Position numbers and translations under genes: made by a program. The notes below the pieces were generated by a model. It saw only the letters and a list, made by a program, of their open reading frames with translations. It made no database searches and had not been told where the DNA came from. Of a stretch of DNA of 64,000 bases, positions 24,894-33,487 are shown piece after piece (the stretch's first letter is position 1; each line of letters begins with the position of its first letter). This stretch comes from Acidaminobacter sp. JC074 (GTDB lineage Bacteria > Bacillota > Clostridia > Peptostreptococcales > Acidaminobacteraceae), in assembly GCF_022496765.1 (NCBI RefSeq), contig NZ_VANV01000026.1, positions 1-64,000 of the forward strand. The letters run 5' to 3'.

Positions 24894-26245
24894 AAATAAG
24901 AAAGTATCAAACCAATCTAAGTAGCAATGAGATTTTCTGTCAGTTTAAAGATGAAAAAAATCTTATGTTTTTAGATTCTGGAAGAGACCATGAAACACTG
25001 GGTAAGTACTCAATTATTGTTTCGAATCCGAGACTTATAGTTAAATCAAAAGGTACAAATGTCTATATCAACGATGAGTTGATTGTAGATGATCCCTTTG
25101 AAGTACTGAGAGGTCTTTTAAAAAAGTATGAAAAAAGCTATGACTCACCACTACCTTTTATTGGTGGTTGGGTTGGCTATTTATCATATGACTTAAAAGC
25201 CTTTGTAGAAAAACTTGAAGTGACGGTTGAAGATGATATAGATATGCCAGATATGTTCTTTGGACTCTATGACGGGGGTGTGGTCATTGACCATCAAAAG
25301 AATGAAGTATATTTAACAGATGCATGTATAGACGATCATGCTGACACTAGAATGGATAAGCTTGTAGGGATCATTGAATCCGAAAAGAAGATCATGCCTT
25401 TAAAGCATCATGAGAGTCCATCTTCTATCAAATCTAACTTTGAAAGACCTGCTTACGAGAAGGCAATTTCAAGAGTCAGAGATTATATCAGGTCAGGTGA
25501 TATCTATCAGGCCAATATGACTCAAAGATTTGAAGCGCCTTTAAGAGATGAGCCCTTTGAACTCTATCAGAAACTGAGGTCTTTAAATGCAGCACCATTT
25601 GCATCCTATATAGACTTTTCGAATGGTCATATTTTGTCATCATCACCAGAACGCTTTATTAAGATTACAGATAAAATCATAGAGACCAGACCCATAAAGG
25701 GGACTATGCCAAGATCTAATGATCCTGTCATTGACCAGAAGAATCGTGAGATTCTAGAAAATAGTGAAAAAGATCAATCCGAATTATTGATGATTGTAGA
25801 TTTAGAAAGAAATGACTTGAGTAGAATTGCTAGAACTGGGACTGTTGAAGTAAGGGAGCTTTTCAAGTTGGAATCTTATGCGACGGTTCATCACTTAGTG
25901 GCTACTATTCAAGCGACTGTAGACGACCAGTACGACCTAGTCGATTGTCTTAAAGCGACATTCCCAGGTGGGTCTATTACGGGTGCACCTAAGAAAAGAG
26001 CCATGGAAATCATCGATGAACTAGAACCGACTGCAAGAGGTCTTTATACAGGTTCTATCGGTTACATTGATTTGAATCAAAATTTAGATTTAAACATTGT
26101 GATTCGTACTTTTATATGCAAAAATGACAAAGCTTATTTCCAAGCTGGTGGTGGTATTGTATGGGATTCAGATCCTGCTAGTGAATACCAAGAATCTCTT
26201 GATAAGGCTTTCGCACTGAAAAAGGCTTTGAATTATGGCTTATAG
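24890..26245 (+). CDS. pabB: Aminodeoxychorismate synthase component I
   Basis: This 451-residue chorismate-utilising enzyme contains ETRPIKGTMPR. The Lys in PIKGT is the residue typical of aminodeoxychorismate synthase, whereas anthranilate synthase TrpE usually has PIAGT. The FPGGSITGAPKKRAMEII motif and the final IVIRTF and GGGIVWDSDP regions are intact. It converts chorismate and glutamine-derived ammonia to 4-amino-4-deoxychorismate. It overlaps pabC by eleven bases. Confidence 0.95.
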   Translation: MKIRKYQTNLSSNEIFCQFKDEKNLMFLDSGRDHETLGKYSIIVSNPRLIVKSKGTNVYINDELIVDDPFEVLRGLLKKYEKSYDSPLPFIGGWVGYLSYDLKAFVEKLEVTVEDDIDMPDMFFGLYDGGVVIDHQKNEVYLTDACIDDHADTRMDKLVGIIESEKKIMPLKHHESPSSIKSNFERPAYEKAISRVRDYIRSGDIYQANMTQRFEAPLRDEPFELYQKLRSLNAAPFASYIDFSNGHILSSSPERFIKITDKIIETRPIKGTMPRSNDPVIDQKNREILENSEKDQSELLMIVDLERNDLSRIARTGTVEVRELFKLESYATVHHLVATIQATVDDQYDLVDCLKATFPGGSITGAPKKRAMEIIDELEPTARGLYTGSIGYIDLNQNLDLNIVIRTFICKNDKAYFQAGGGIVWDSDPASEYQESLDKAFALKKALNYGL

Positions 26246-26939
26246 TCTGGGGTTAAAATTTGGTTATGGTTTATTTGAAACCATCTACTACAATGGTCAC
26301 TTAGAAGATTTCGACAGGCATATGAGACGGTTAAACGAGAGTTTAATAAAACTGAATATGTCACCTGTTGATTGTGATGAGGTTTTGAAGAATGCCCTTT
26401 TACATTTAGAGCCATCTGGTCATAATGCCATTAGAATCAGTGTCTATCAGGATAAAGACCAAGTCATTACCTACGAGACTAGAAATCATATTCAAAAAGA
26501 GTCTTATGATGTCAAGTTTTCATCCATTAAAAGACACTCAAGCCAACCTCTGTTTCAGCTAAAATCGACTTGTCATTTGTCTTACTTTTTAGAAAAACAA
26601 TCGCTTAAAGACTACGATGAAGCCCTTCATTTCAATGAAAAGGGGCATTTAACAGAAGGTATATATACCAATGTTTTCTTTGTTAAATCTGGGATTTTTT
26701 ATACTCCTGCAGTAGATTGTGGAATTTTACCAGGTATATATAGAGAAAAAGTCATTGAGACACTAAAAAAATTAGGCATTCCAATAAAAATAGGCTATTA
26801 TAATAGAGAAGACATAGAATCTGCTGATGAAGTGTTTATGACCAATGCGCTGATTAAAATCATGCCGGTGCGCAGGTTAGAAGGTCAGACATTTAAGGAG
26901 GATCTATATACTAAGCTATTGATCAAGGAGATGTTATAG
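26235..26939 (+). CDS. pabC: Aminodeoxychorismate lyase (class IV PLP enzyme)
   Basis: This 234-residue class-IV PLP protein has the LKSTCHLSY lysine region, GHLTEGIYTN and CGILPGIYREKVIE. These fit PabC, which removes pyruvate from aminodeoxychorismate to release p-aminobenzoate. A D-amino acid or branched-chain aminotransferase is the alternative by sequence alone, but the position right after pabAB makes PabC most likely. It starts within the pabB end. The next GTG overlaps its stop by one base. Confidence 0.9.
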   Translation: MAYSLGLKFGYGLFETIYYNGHLEDFDRHMRRLNESLIKLNMSPVDCDEVLKNALLHLEPSGHNAIRISVYQDKDQVITYETRNHIQKESYDVKFSSIKRHSSQPLFQLKSTCHLSYFLEKQSLKDYDEALHFNEKGHLTEGIYTNVFFVKSGIFYTPAVDCGILPGIYREKVIETLKKLGIPIKIGYYNREDIESADEVFMTNALIKIMPVRRLEGQTFKEDLYTKLLIKEML

Positions 26940-27658
26940 TGGATTATTATAAAGCTTTTTTAGAGAAAACAGAAGAACTAAAGAATGAAGATTCTGTCGT
27001 AGCCATACTTTTGATTGGTAAAACTGCACGAGCTGAAAAACAAAGATTTAATCACTTGAACGATATTGATTTATTGGTAGTATATGAAAACAATCGTTCA
27101 TTTGAAAGAGAAATTGAAAAAATTGATGGCGTACCATTTGATATATCTTATATTTCTATTTTTGATATGATTACACAGGTTGAAGATAGATCACTTATAT
27201 GGGTAAACATGATGATGGGGGCTAAGATATTCTATGCAGAAAACGAGTTGATATTTGGTATTATTGACCGTGTTAAGGATATCTACCTCAATGGTACAGG
27301 TCAAATAAAAGCTGAGGAGCTTAAGTTCATCAGATTCAATTTATCTCAGAAATTAATTGATATAGAAAACAGAATGCATGATGTGGTATTATCAAGCTTT
27401 TTAATGCAGCGCCTATTTATGCAAGTTTTAGAAGATTATTATACATTAAATGCAATATGGCAACCGCATCCAAAGAACACCTTTGAAAATTTGGATGTTG
27501 TTGACCAAAAGTTAAGTCATTTGGCCAAATCATTCGTCTATGAATGTACTGCGAAAAGACAGTTTGAATTATTATCAGAAATGGTGGCTTATATTTTAGA
27601 GCCTTTCGGTGGTCGTTTGATGACATGGGAGAAAGGGCCATATAACATTTCTAAATAG
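26939..27658 (+). CDS. Nucleotidyltransferase-like protein inside the folate operon
   Basis: This 239-residue protein (GTG start, AAGGAG upstream) resembles the Pol-beta nucleotidyltransferase superfamily, with VVAILLIGKTARAE and then HLNDIDLLVVYENN holding two acidic residues. The usual GS in the first motif is GK, so activity is uncertain. A helical domain of about 140 residues follows, and residues near 166-190 may bind a ligand. Its position between pabC and folE, with one-base overlap on the left and eight bases to folE, suggests co-expression with folate synthesis, but no folate-specific role is known to me. Confidence 0.6.
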   Translation: MDYYKAFLEKTEELKNEDSVVAILLIGKTARAEKQRFNHLNDIDLLVVYENNRSFEREIEKIDGVPFDISYISIFDMITQVEDRSLIWVNMMMGAKIFYAENELIFGIIDRVKDIYLNGTGQIKAEELKFIRFNLSQKLIDIENRMHDVVLSSFLMQRLFMQVLEDYYTLNAIWQPHPKNTFENLDVVDQKLSHLAKSFVYECTAKRQFELLSEMVAYILEPFGGRLMTWEKGPYNISK

Positions 27659-27666
27659 GAGACGTT

Positions 27667-28233
27667 ATGGATAAGAAAAGAATAGAAAAAGCTGTAAGAG
27701 AAATATTAATTGCTATTGGTGATGATCCGGATAGAGAAGGTTTGATTGATACACCTAAACGTATTGCCAATATGTATGGCGAGATATTCTCTGGTATGAC
27801 TCAGGATGAAGGTAAACATTTAGATGTAATTTTTAATGAAGGTGACCATGAGGAGTTGGTTTTGGTCAAGGATATTCCTTTTTATTCTATGTGTGAACAT
27901 CATCTGGTACCTTTCTATGGCAAAGCGCACGTTGCATATATACCTAGAAATGGTAAGTTGACAGGTTTATCAAAACTTGCAAGAGTTGTAGAAACAGTGG
28001 CTAAAAGACCTCAATTACAAGAGAGGTTGACATCAGCTGTTGCAGATGCTATTGTTAATAAGTTAGACCCTCAAGGTGTACTTGTTGTTGTAGAAGCAGA
28101 GCACATGTGCATGACCATGAGAGGTGTAAAGAAGCCGGGTAGTCAAACGATTACATCAGCTGTGAGAGGTATCTTTAAGAAAGATGCGAGATCACGTGCT
28201 GAAGCCATGTCTTTAATTAATTTTGGGAAGTAA
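27667..28233 (+). CDS. folE: GTP cyclohydrolase I
   Basis: This 188-residue enzyme is the standard FolE length. It carries MCEHHLVPFYGKAHVAYIP with the zinc Cys and two His, and HMCMTMRGVKKPGSQ with the second zinc Cys. It converts GTP to dihydroneopterin triphosphate, the first pterin step. AGGAGACG precedes the ATG. It sits between the nucleotidyltransferase gene and folP in the folate operon. Confidence 0.97.
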   Translation: MDKKRIEKAVREILIAIGDDPDREGLIDTPKRIANMYGEIFSGMTQDEGKHLDVIFNEGDHEELVLVKDIPFYSMCEHHLVPFYGKAHVAYIPRNGKLTGLSKLARVVETVAKRPQLQERLTSAVADAIVNKLDPQGVLVVVEAEHMCMTMRGVKKPGSQTITSAVRGIFKKDARSRAEAMSLINFGK

Positions 28234-28236
28234 TTT

Positions 28237-29076
28237 ATGAATATAAAAAAATCTTACGATAAGAGAACCTTACCTTGTAGAGAATTTGATATTACTATCG
28301 GGGAAAAGACACTTGTGATGGGGATTTTAAACGTCACACCAGACTCTTTTTCAGACGGTGGTAACTTTAACAATGTCAGTCAAGCACTCAATCATGCTAT
28401 TGCCATGGTAAAAGAAGGTGCTGATATCATTGATGTTGGTGGAGAATCTACTCGACCAGGTTCAGAAGAAGTAAGTGAAAAAGAAGAGTTAAAGCGTGTT
28501 GTGCCTGTCATACAGGAACTAAAGCGTTTTATCAATAAACCTATATCTATTGATACTTATAAATCTAGTGTTGCAGATGCAGCTTTAGAAGCTGGTGCAA
28601 ATATTATCAATGATGTTTGGGGATTTCAAAAAGATCCTGAGATAGCAGAAGTCGCTGCACATTATAATGTACCTGCGATTTTAATGCATAATCAGGAAAA
28701 TACAATATATGAAAAAGATATCATTGAAGCCATGATTGATTTCTTTAATGTGTCTATTGATATTGCACTCAAGGCTGGCGTGAAAAAAGAAATGATCATA
28801 CTAGATCCAGGTATTGGTTTTGGTAAAACTGTAGATCAAAACCTAGAAGTCATGAGAAGACTTGATGAGCTGCAAGTACTTGGTTATCCTATTTTACTAG
28901 GCATATCAAGAAAATCTATTATTGGTAAAACACTTGACTTGGCAACGCATGACAGACTAGAAGGTACGATTGCCTTAAATTCTATTGGTATTCAAATGGG
29001 TGCAGAGATCATTCGTGTACATGATATCAAAGAAAATGTTAAAGCGGCACAAATGATTGACGCAGTGGTGAGATAA
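28237..29076 (+). CDS. folP: Dihydropteroate synthase
   Basis: This 279-residue TIM-barrel enzyme has MGILNVTPDSFSDGG, DVGGESTRPGS, the SIDTYK segment and LDPGIGFGKT, plus GISRKS near the end. It joins p-aminobenzoate and the pterin diphosphate. Its stop and the folB start share the ATAATG overlap, so it is translationally linked. The start is four bases after folE, and the ribosome binding site is a modest TTGGGAAG. Confidence 0.97.
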   Translation: MNIKKSYDKRTLPCREFDITIGEKTLVMGILNVTPDSFSDGGNFNNVSQALNHAIAMVKEGADIIDVGGESTRPGSEEVSEKEELKRVVPVIQELKRFINKPISIDTYKSSVADAALEAGANIINDVWGFQKDPEIAEVAAHYNVPAILMHNQENTIYEKDIIEAMIDFFNVSIDIALKAGVKKEMIILDPGIGFGKTVDQNLEVMRRLDELQVLGYPILLGISRKSIIGKTLDLATHDRLEGTIALNSIGIQMGAEIIRVHDIKENVKAAQMIDAVVR

Positions 29077-29444
29077 TGAAAGATAAAATATTGATGAATC
29101 ATATGGGATTCTTTGGCTATCACGGTGTGTTTGATGAAGAAAATCGTTTAGGTCAAAAGTTTTTTATAGATGCAGAACTTGAGCTGGATACAAAACCTGC
29201 TGGACTTAGTGATGATATGAACTTAAGTGTTTCTTATGGAGACGTTTATGAAGTCATAAAAGCTATTTGCGAAGGTAAGCCTTATAACCTTCTGGAGGCC
29301 CTTGCTGAAAACATTGCCAGTAAAGTATTGGATTCCTTCCCTTTGATTGAGGGTATAAAAGTAAGAGTTAAGAAACCAGAAGCACCTGTACCAGGTATCT
29401 TCGATTATTTTGGTGTGGAGATTTATAGGAAACGTGATGCATAA
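29076..29444 (+). CDS. folB: Dihydroneopterin aldolase
   Basis: This 122-residue protein has the FolB pattern: MGFFGYHGVFDEENRLGQ near the N-terminus, and at the end VRVKKPEAPVPGIFDYFGVEI, whose Lys is the likely catalytic residue. It makes 6-hydroxymethyl-dihydropterin from dihydroneopterin. It overlaps folK by eight bases and starts at the folP stop. Confidence 0.95.
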   Translation: MKDKILMNHMGFFGYHGVFDEENRLGQKFFIDAELELDTKPAGLSDDMNLSVSYGDVYEVIKAICEGKPYNLLEALAENIASKVLDSFPLIEGIKVRVKKPEAPVPGIFDYFGVEIYRKRDA

Positions 29445-29910
29445 AGTATATTTGAGTTTAGGAAGCAACATCGGAGACCCTGTGAGTTATTTGGATAAGG
29501 CTGTGGATATTTTAAAAAATACCCAAGATATCCACAAGCTTAAAGTGTCTTCTTATTATCAGACAGATCCTGTTGGTTATTTAGACCAAGATGTTTTTGT
29601 TAATATTTCAGTATATTTGGAGACTGACTTGTCTCCTTATGAGTTACTAGAGGTATGTCAGGGTATAGAGGAAACACTAAAACGTGTGAGAGTCATCAGG
29701 TGGGGTCCAAGGACCATTGATGTGGATATCATTTTATTTGATGATATTAAGATGACAGACGACAAGCTGACAATCCCTCACCCTCGAATGCATGAACGTG
29801 CATTTGTATTGGTACCCATGTTTGAACTAGATGATCAACTGATGATTGAGGATAAGTCAATTGAAGAACTTATGACTTCAGTAGACACATCTGGTGTAAG
29901 GAAATTATAA
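29437..29910 (+). CDS. folK: 6-hydroxymethyl-7,8-dihydropterin pyrophosphokinase
   Basis: This 157-residue protein is the usual HPPK length, from the ATG at 29437 inside folB. It has LSLGSNIGDPVSYLDKAVDIL, RWGPRTIDVDIILFDD and IPHPRMHERAFVLVP, the standard HPPK motifs. It activates the pterin for folP. The operon order folE-folP-folB-folK is complete for the pathway from GTP and p-aminobenzoate to dihydropteroate. No folC-type gene is visible here. Confidence 0.96.
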   Translation: MHKVYLSLGSNIGDPVSYLDKAVDILKNTQDIHKLKVSSYYQTDPVGYLDQDVFVNISVYLETDLSPYELLEVCQGIEETLKRVRVIRWGPRTIDVDIILFDDIKMTDDKLTIPHPRMHERAFVLVPMFELDDQLMIEDKSIEELMTSVDTSGVRKL

Positions 29911-30689
29911 TGGACAGAAAAGTTTTAAAGAATCATGAAAAAATTACATTTAAAATAAGAGACCTGGAGATTGGCGGTGATAGACCAATTATCATTGCAG
30001 GTCCATGTTCTGTTGAATCAAGAGAGCAAATCATAGAAACGGCCAAGGCGCTTAAAGAGATTGGTGTGGATATGTTAAGAGGTGGTGTCTTTAAGCCGAG
30101 AACTTCACCCTATGCCTTTCAGGGACTGGGTTTAGAAGGTCTTAAGTATCTAAAAGAAGCCAGTGAAATAACAGGTTTACCAATTATTACAGAATGTATG
30201 GAAGAAAAGTACTTAGAAGTCGTTTCAAAGTATGCTGATGTGATACAGATCGGTTCTAGAAATATGTACAATTATCCTCTTTTAAAGGCAGTCAGCAAGA
30301 TGGACAAGCCAGTTATGCTAAAAAGAGGTATCAGTGCAACTATTAAAGAATGGGTCATGAGTGCTGAGTACCTTGCTTCAGAAGGCAAGAAGAACATCAT
30401 CTTATGTGAAAGAGGTGTAAGAGGTGTTGATACTTATACGAGGAATTTACTCGATTTAACAGCGGTACCAATTATGCAACATGAAACGGGTTTACCAGTC
30501 TTTGTTGATCCAAGTCATGGTATAGGTATTAGAGAACTCATGTTACCAATGAGCAAGGCAGCTATTGCATGTGGTGCCAATGGTTTGATGTTAGAAGTAC
30601 ATATCAATCCTGATGAAGCCTTGTGCGATGGTGAACAATCTCTGACAATTGAACAGTATAAAGAATTATATGATGCCATCACCAACTAG
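29910..30689 (+). CDS. aroF: 3-deoxy-7-phosphoheptulonate (DAHP) synthase, short form
   Basis: This 259-residue DAHP synthase has IIAGPCSVESREQI, GGVFKPRTSPYAFQG, CERGVRGVDTYTRN and VFVDPSHGIGIR. The homologues with an N-terminal regulatory ferredoxin-like domain are about 340 residues, and this one lacks that domain, so feedback control should be absent or different. It makes the first intermediate of the shikimate path, which leads to chorismate for pabAB. The start is one base after folK, and a terminator follows. Confidence 0.93.
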   Translation: MDRKVLKNHEKITFKIRDLEIGGDRPIIIAGPCSVESREQIIETAKALKEIGVDMLRGGVFKPRTSPYAFQGLGLEGLKYLKEASEITGLPIITECMEEKYLEVVSKYADVIQIGSRNMYNYPLLKAVSKMDKPVMLKRGISATIKEWVMSAEYLASEGKKNIILCERGVRGVDTYTRNLLDLTAVPIMQHETGLPVFVDPSHGIGIRELMLPMSKAAIACGANGLMLEVHINPDEALCDGEQSLTIEQYKELYDAITN

Positions 30690-30705
30690 GTGGTGTCTTT
30701 TTTTT
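30680..30705 (+). terminator. Terminator of the folate operon
   Basis: CACCA (30680-30684) pairs with TGGTG (30691-30695) over a six-base loop, with a long T-tract at 30696-30705 immediately after. The aroF stop codon lies in the loop region. Confidence 0.75.
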
Positions 30706-30754
30706 GTAAAATAAATGACTGAAGATTCGTGCTATTATACATAGGGAGGTTGTG

Positions 30755-31645
30755 ATGAATTATAGAGATTATTTTGGATCTACAATTGATTTGAATATTT
30801 TACTTGTGACAGATGAAAAGCAGAAAAGCCTTGTTTCCTTATTTTCAGACATACCATCTAAGTCACTTGAAATCAAGGATGTTCGTGAAGATATAAATTT
30901 AGGGGCTTATGACATGGTGATTGTCTTATTATCCTTTGAATCTTTTGTTGTAGAAGGTTATAACAAGTTCTACTCACCTTTTAGAAAGCCTTTAGGCTTT
31001 CAGGGAAAATACGTTTTTATCAGGCTGGATATCACCAGGCAGTCATTAATGGAAGGTCTTTCAACTGATAAAGAAATACTTATAGACACTTTAAATACCT
31101 ATAAGCGCCTAAGTAAGAAAAGACTTCGTATTTCAAACCAAGCTGGAACGGATATCAGTATTGTAGTCAATGATTTTAAAACATGTCATCACTTTATAGA
31201 TGATCATTCAGACATGGCTTTCTTGCCACCATCAGAAATATATGCAGGTATCGAATTAGGTTCTGCAGAGGGCCAAATAGTCGTTGATGTGACCATCGGT
31301 GATATCTATAGAAATGGTCAGCTATTAGAAGGCTTTGGCTTAGTAGAAGGGCCTGTAACTTTGGTGGTAAAAAACTCTAGGATTGTTGAAATTACAGGAT
31401 GTGATAGATTAAAGGAATGTCTAGTGAGTTTAGAAGATGCTGCGTCCGTCTTAGTTGAACTGGGGATAGGTTTATCAGATTTGAGTCCTACTGGACAAAT
31501 CGGCATAGATGAATGTATTAAAGGCACCTGCCATTTCGGCATAGGAGACGGCACTTTTTATAACATTGACAATAAAGCCAGCATACATTTAGATCTTGTA
31601 ATAAGTTCACCTGTGATAGAGGAGATCAGATATGAAAATGATTAG
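30755..31645 (+). CDS. M29/2,5-dihydroxypyridine dioxygenase-like protein, function unclear
   Basis: This protein has 296 residues from ATG 30755 behind GGGAGG. Its C-terminal half resembles the leucyl-aminopeptidase-like M29/NicX group: FLPPSEIYAGIELGSAEGQ, VVDVTIGDIYRNGQ, GLVEGPVTLVV, GIGLSDLSPTGQIGIDECIKG and THFGIGDGTF-like elements. Such proteins bind one or two metals and include aminopeptidases and dioxygenases. The first 100 residues do not match well, so it may be a diverged or pseudo-enzyme. It overlaps the next GNAT gene by 14 bases. Confidence 0.6.
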   Translation: MNYRDYFGSTIDLNILLVTDEKQKSLVSLFSDIPSKSLEIKDVREDINLGAYDMVIVLLSFESFVVEGYNKFYSPFRKPLGFQGKYVFIRLDITRQSLMEGLSTDKEILIDTLNTYKRLSKKRLRISNQAGTDISIVVNDFKTCHHFIDDHSDMAFLPPSEIYAGIELGSAEGQIVVDVTIGDIYRNGQLLEGFGLVEGPVTLVVKNSRIVEITGCDRLKECLVSLEDAASVLVELGIGLSDLSPTGQIGIDECIKGTCHFGIGDGTFYNIDNKASIHLDLVISSPVIEEIRYEND

Positions 31646-32399
31646 AGAAAAAGATACAGCACATCACATTTTTGAAAAAGAGAGAGACTTGGATAATGTT
31701 CTAGGACTATTTAGGTTTGAAGAGCCCAGTGGCTATATGACCATTAGAAGGGTAGATGATGTCTTTAGGGTGAGACTGTCAGCTCAAGAGGAAATAGGCG
31801 ATCTCGAGGAGATTAAAGAGGTCTTAAAGCCTTATCTTAATGGAAAGGTCTTCATGACTATAGATGTTAATCAGAAAAAAATAGTCGATTACATAGAGAC
31901 TACAGGCATAAAAAATTGGTTTGGTTTCTATGATATGAGCATAGACACTTATGATGGTAAAATGACAATTGGTTCTATTAGAGGTTATGAAGGTCTAGAG
32001 GACCAGTACAATCACATTCTCGGCAAAGCGTTTGAGCCGATGAGAACACGTCATGACTTCAAACCTTATGACTGGTACGGTGAAAATCCAGCGGAGGCTC
32101 ATAAGGAATACCTTGAAGCTGACAAGAACAATAATTTTTACAGTTACTATGTAAATGATGAACTGGTAGGTGTGGCCATTTGCTATGATAATGTGATTGA
32201 TGTTATCGGCATTGAACCGAGCCTTCAAAAGAATGGTTATGGAAGAGATTTTCTAAGAGGTGTTATAGATGATATGTTTAAAAAGGATATAGAAAGCATT
32301 GAAATTAATGTGGTAGAATCTAACCAACATGTCTATAAACTATATAGCGATGAAGGTTTTAAGACCGACTGTCATAAAAGAATGTATAAGAACTACTAA
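31632..32399 (+). CDS. GNAT-family N-acetyltransferase
   Basis: This 255-residue protein has a C-terminal GNAT domain with VGVAICYDNVIDVIGIEPSL (strand 4) and QKNGYGRDFLRGVIDDM (acetyl-CoA-binding Q/RxxGxG-like loop). The N-terminal half may be a diverged second GNAT domain. The acceptor substrate is unknown. It begins within the preceding gene, so the two are probably co-transcribed. A terminator that mainly serves the opposite strand follows. Confidence 0.75.
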   Translation: MKMIREKDTAHHIFEKERDLDNVLGLFRFEEPSGYMTIRRVDDVFRVRLSAQEEIGDLEEIKEVLKPYLNGKVFMTIDVNQKKIVDYIETTGIKNWFGFYDMSIDTYDGKMTIGSIRGYEGLEDQYNHILGKAFEPMRTRHDFKPYDWYGENPAEAHKEYLEADKNNNFYSYYVNDELVGVAICYDNVIDVIGIEPSLQKNGYGRDFLRGVIDDMFKKDIESIEINVVESNQHVYKLYSDEGFKTDCHKRMYKNY

Positions 32400-32426
32400 A
32401 AAAGAGCATCTCATTTGAGATGCTCT
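32398..32426 (-). terminator. Terminator of hflKC (minus strand)
   Basis: AGAGCATCTCA and TGAGATGCTCT (32403-32413 and 32416-32426) form an 11-bp stem with a TT loop. The A-run at 32398-32403 becomes a T-tract when read on the minus strand, so it should end the hflKC transcript. It may also stop the plus-strand GNAT transcript. Confidence 0.85.
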
Positions 32427-32430
32427 AATA

Positions 32431-33477
32431 TTATTGTCCATCAGTTGTCATAGGTTCAATGCCTGTTGAGAAGTACTTTAAGAATGGATTGTTCTTGTCT
32501 AAGTAGATTGTCGTACTTGCATCAAGTGCATTGTCATAAGCTTCTAACATTCTCCAGAATTCATAGAACTCGGGATCTTTAGAAAATGCGTTTGCATAGA
32601 TTTGTACAGCTTCAGCATCCGCTTCACCTTTGATTCTAGCAGATTCTTCGATTGCTGCTGCTTCAATAGAAGCTGCTTCTAAGTCTACACTAGAGATTGT
32701 TTCAGCATAAATCTTTTGACCATCTGCTCTGTAACCTGCAGCAACAGCGTTTCTTTCTGCATTCATCTTGTTAAATACAGATGCGTAGTTAGATGCTGGT
32801 ACAGCCACTCTAAAGATTTCTAAGTCTTTAATAACAATACCTGTGTTTTTGATTTTTTCGTTGTAAGAAACTTTCTTTTCTTCTAAAGCGTTGTATAAAA
32901 CTTCTTTATCCGTTAAGAACTCATCGCTATCTAAGTTGTTGATAAGAGCAATGATATCAGCATATAAAGTCTCGTCAATTCTGTTATTTGCCTTTTGAGT
33001 TGTTTTGTAGTTTGTTGCAAATAAACCTGGGTGAGTAATTTCCCATTGAGCGTAAAGTTCAACTTCGAATTTCACTTTATCACGTGTTGTTACTTGACCT
33101 GTGTTAGATACATAAGTCAATAGCTTACTTGTGTACTTATCTACTTGAGTAATAAAAGGTACTTTAAAGAATAAACCTTTCTTGTTAACAACTTCTACGT
33201 TTTTAAATCTTGGATCTAACTTGTTGATTTCTACAGCTTCATTATTGTCTGTATCTACAATAACTTGCTTAGTATCACTAAGTACCTTTACAACTGCCAT
33301 TTCATCTTGCTCTACAGTATAGATGAAAGAGTTTGCCATTACGATAGCAAGGACTAGAATGATACCTAAAATAATTCTTACAATTGGTACTTTTTTCACT
33401 GGTCTGATAGGCTTAACATTATCAGTAAATGGTGCGCCGTTATTTTGACCGAAATTTGGTGTTTTATTATCTGTCAT
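32431..33477 (-). CDS. hflC: HflC-like SPFH-domain membrane protein
   Basis: This 348-residue protein has a long soluble N-terminal tail, one transmembrane helix (about 32-50) and an SPFH domain with VEQDEMAVVKVL, TTRDKVKFEVE and an AERNAVAAGYRADG coiled-coil region. With HflK it forms an outside-facing complex that in E. coli modulates the FtsH protease. It is the second gene of the minus-strand pair, ten bases after hflK, with TAGGAGGTG before its start. No ftsH is visible in this window. Confidence 0.88.
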   Translation of the reverse strand: MTDNKTPNFGQNNGAPFTDNVKPIRPVKKVPIVRIILGIILVLAIVMANSFIYTVEQDEMAVVKVLSDTKQVIVDTDNNEAVEINKLDPRFKNVEVVNKKGLFFKVPFITQVDKYTSKLLTYVSNTGQVTTRDKVKFEVELYAQWEITHPGLFATNYKTTQKANNRIDETLYADIIALINNLDSDEFLTDKEVLYNALEEKKVSYNEKIKNTGIVIKDLEIFRVAVPASNYASVFNKMNAERNAVAAGYRADGQKIYAETISSVDLEAASIEAAAIEESARIKGEADAEAVQIYANAFSKDPEFYEFWRMLEAYDNALDASTTIYLDKNNPFLKYFSTGIEPMTTDGQ

Positions 33478-33487
33478 CTCGCACCTC

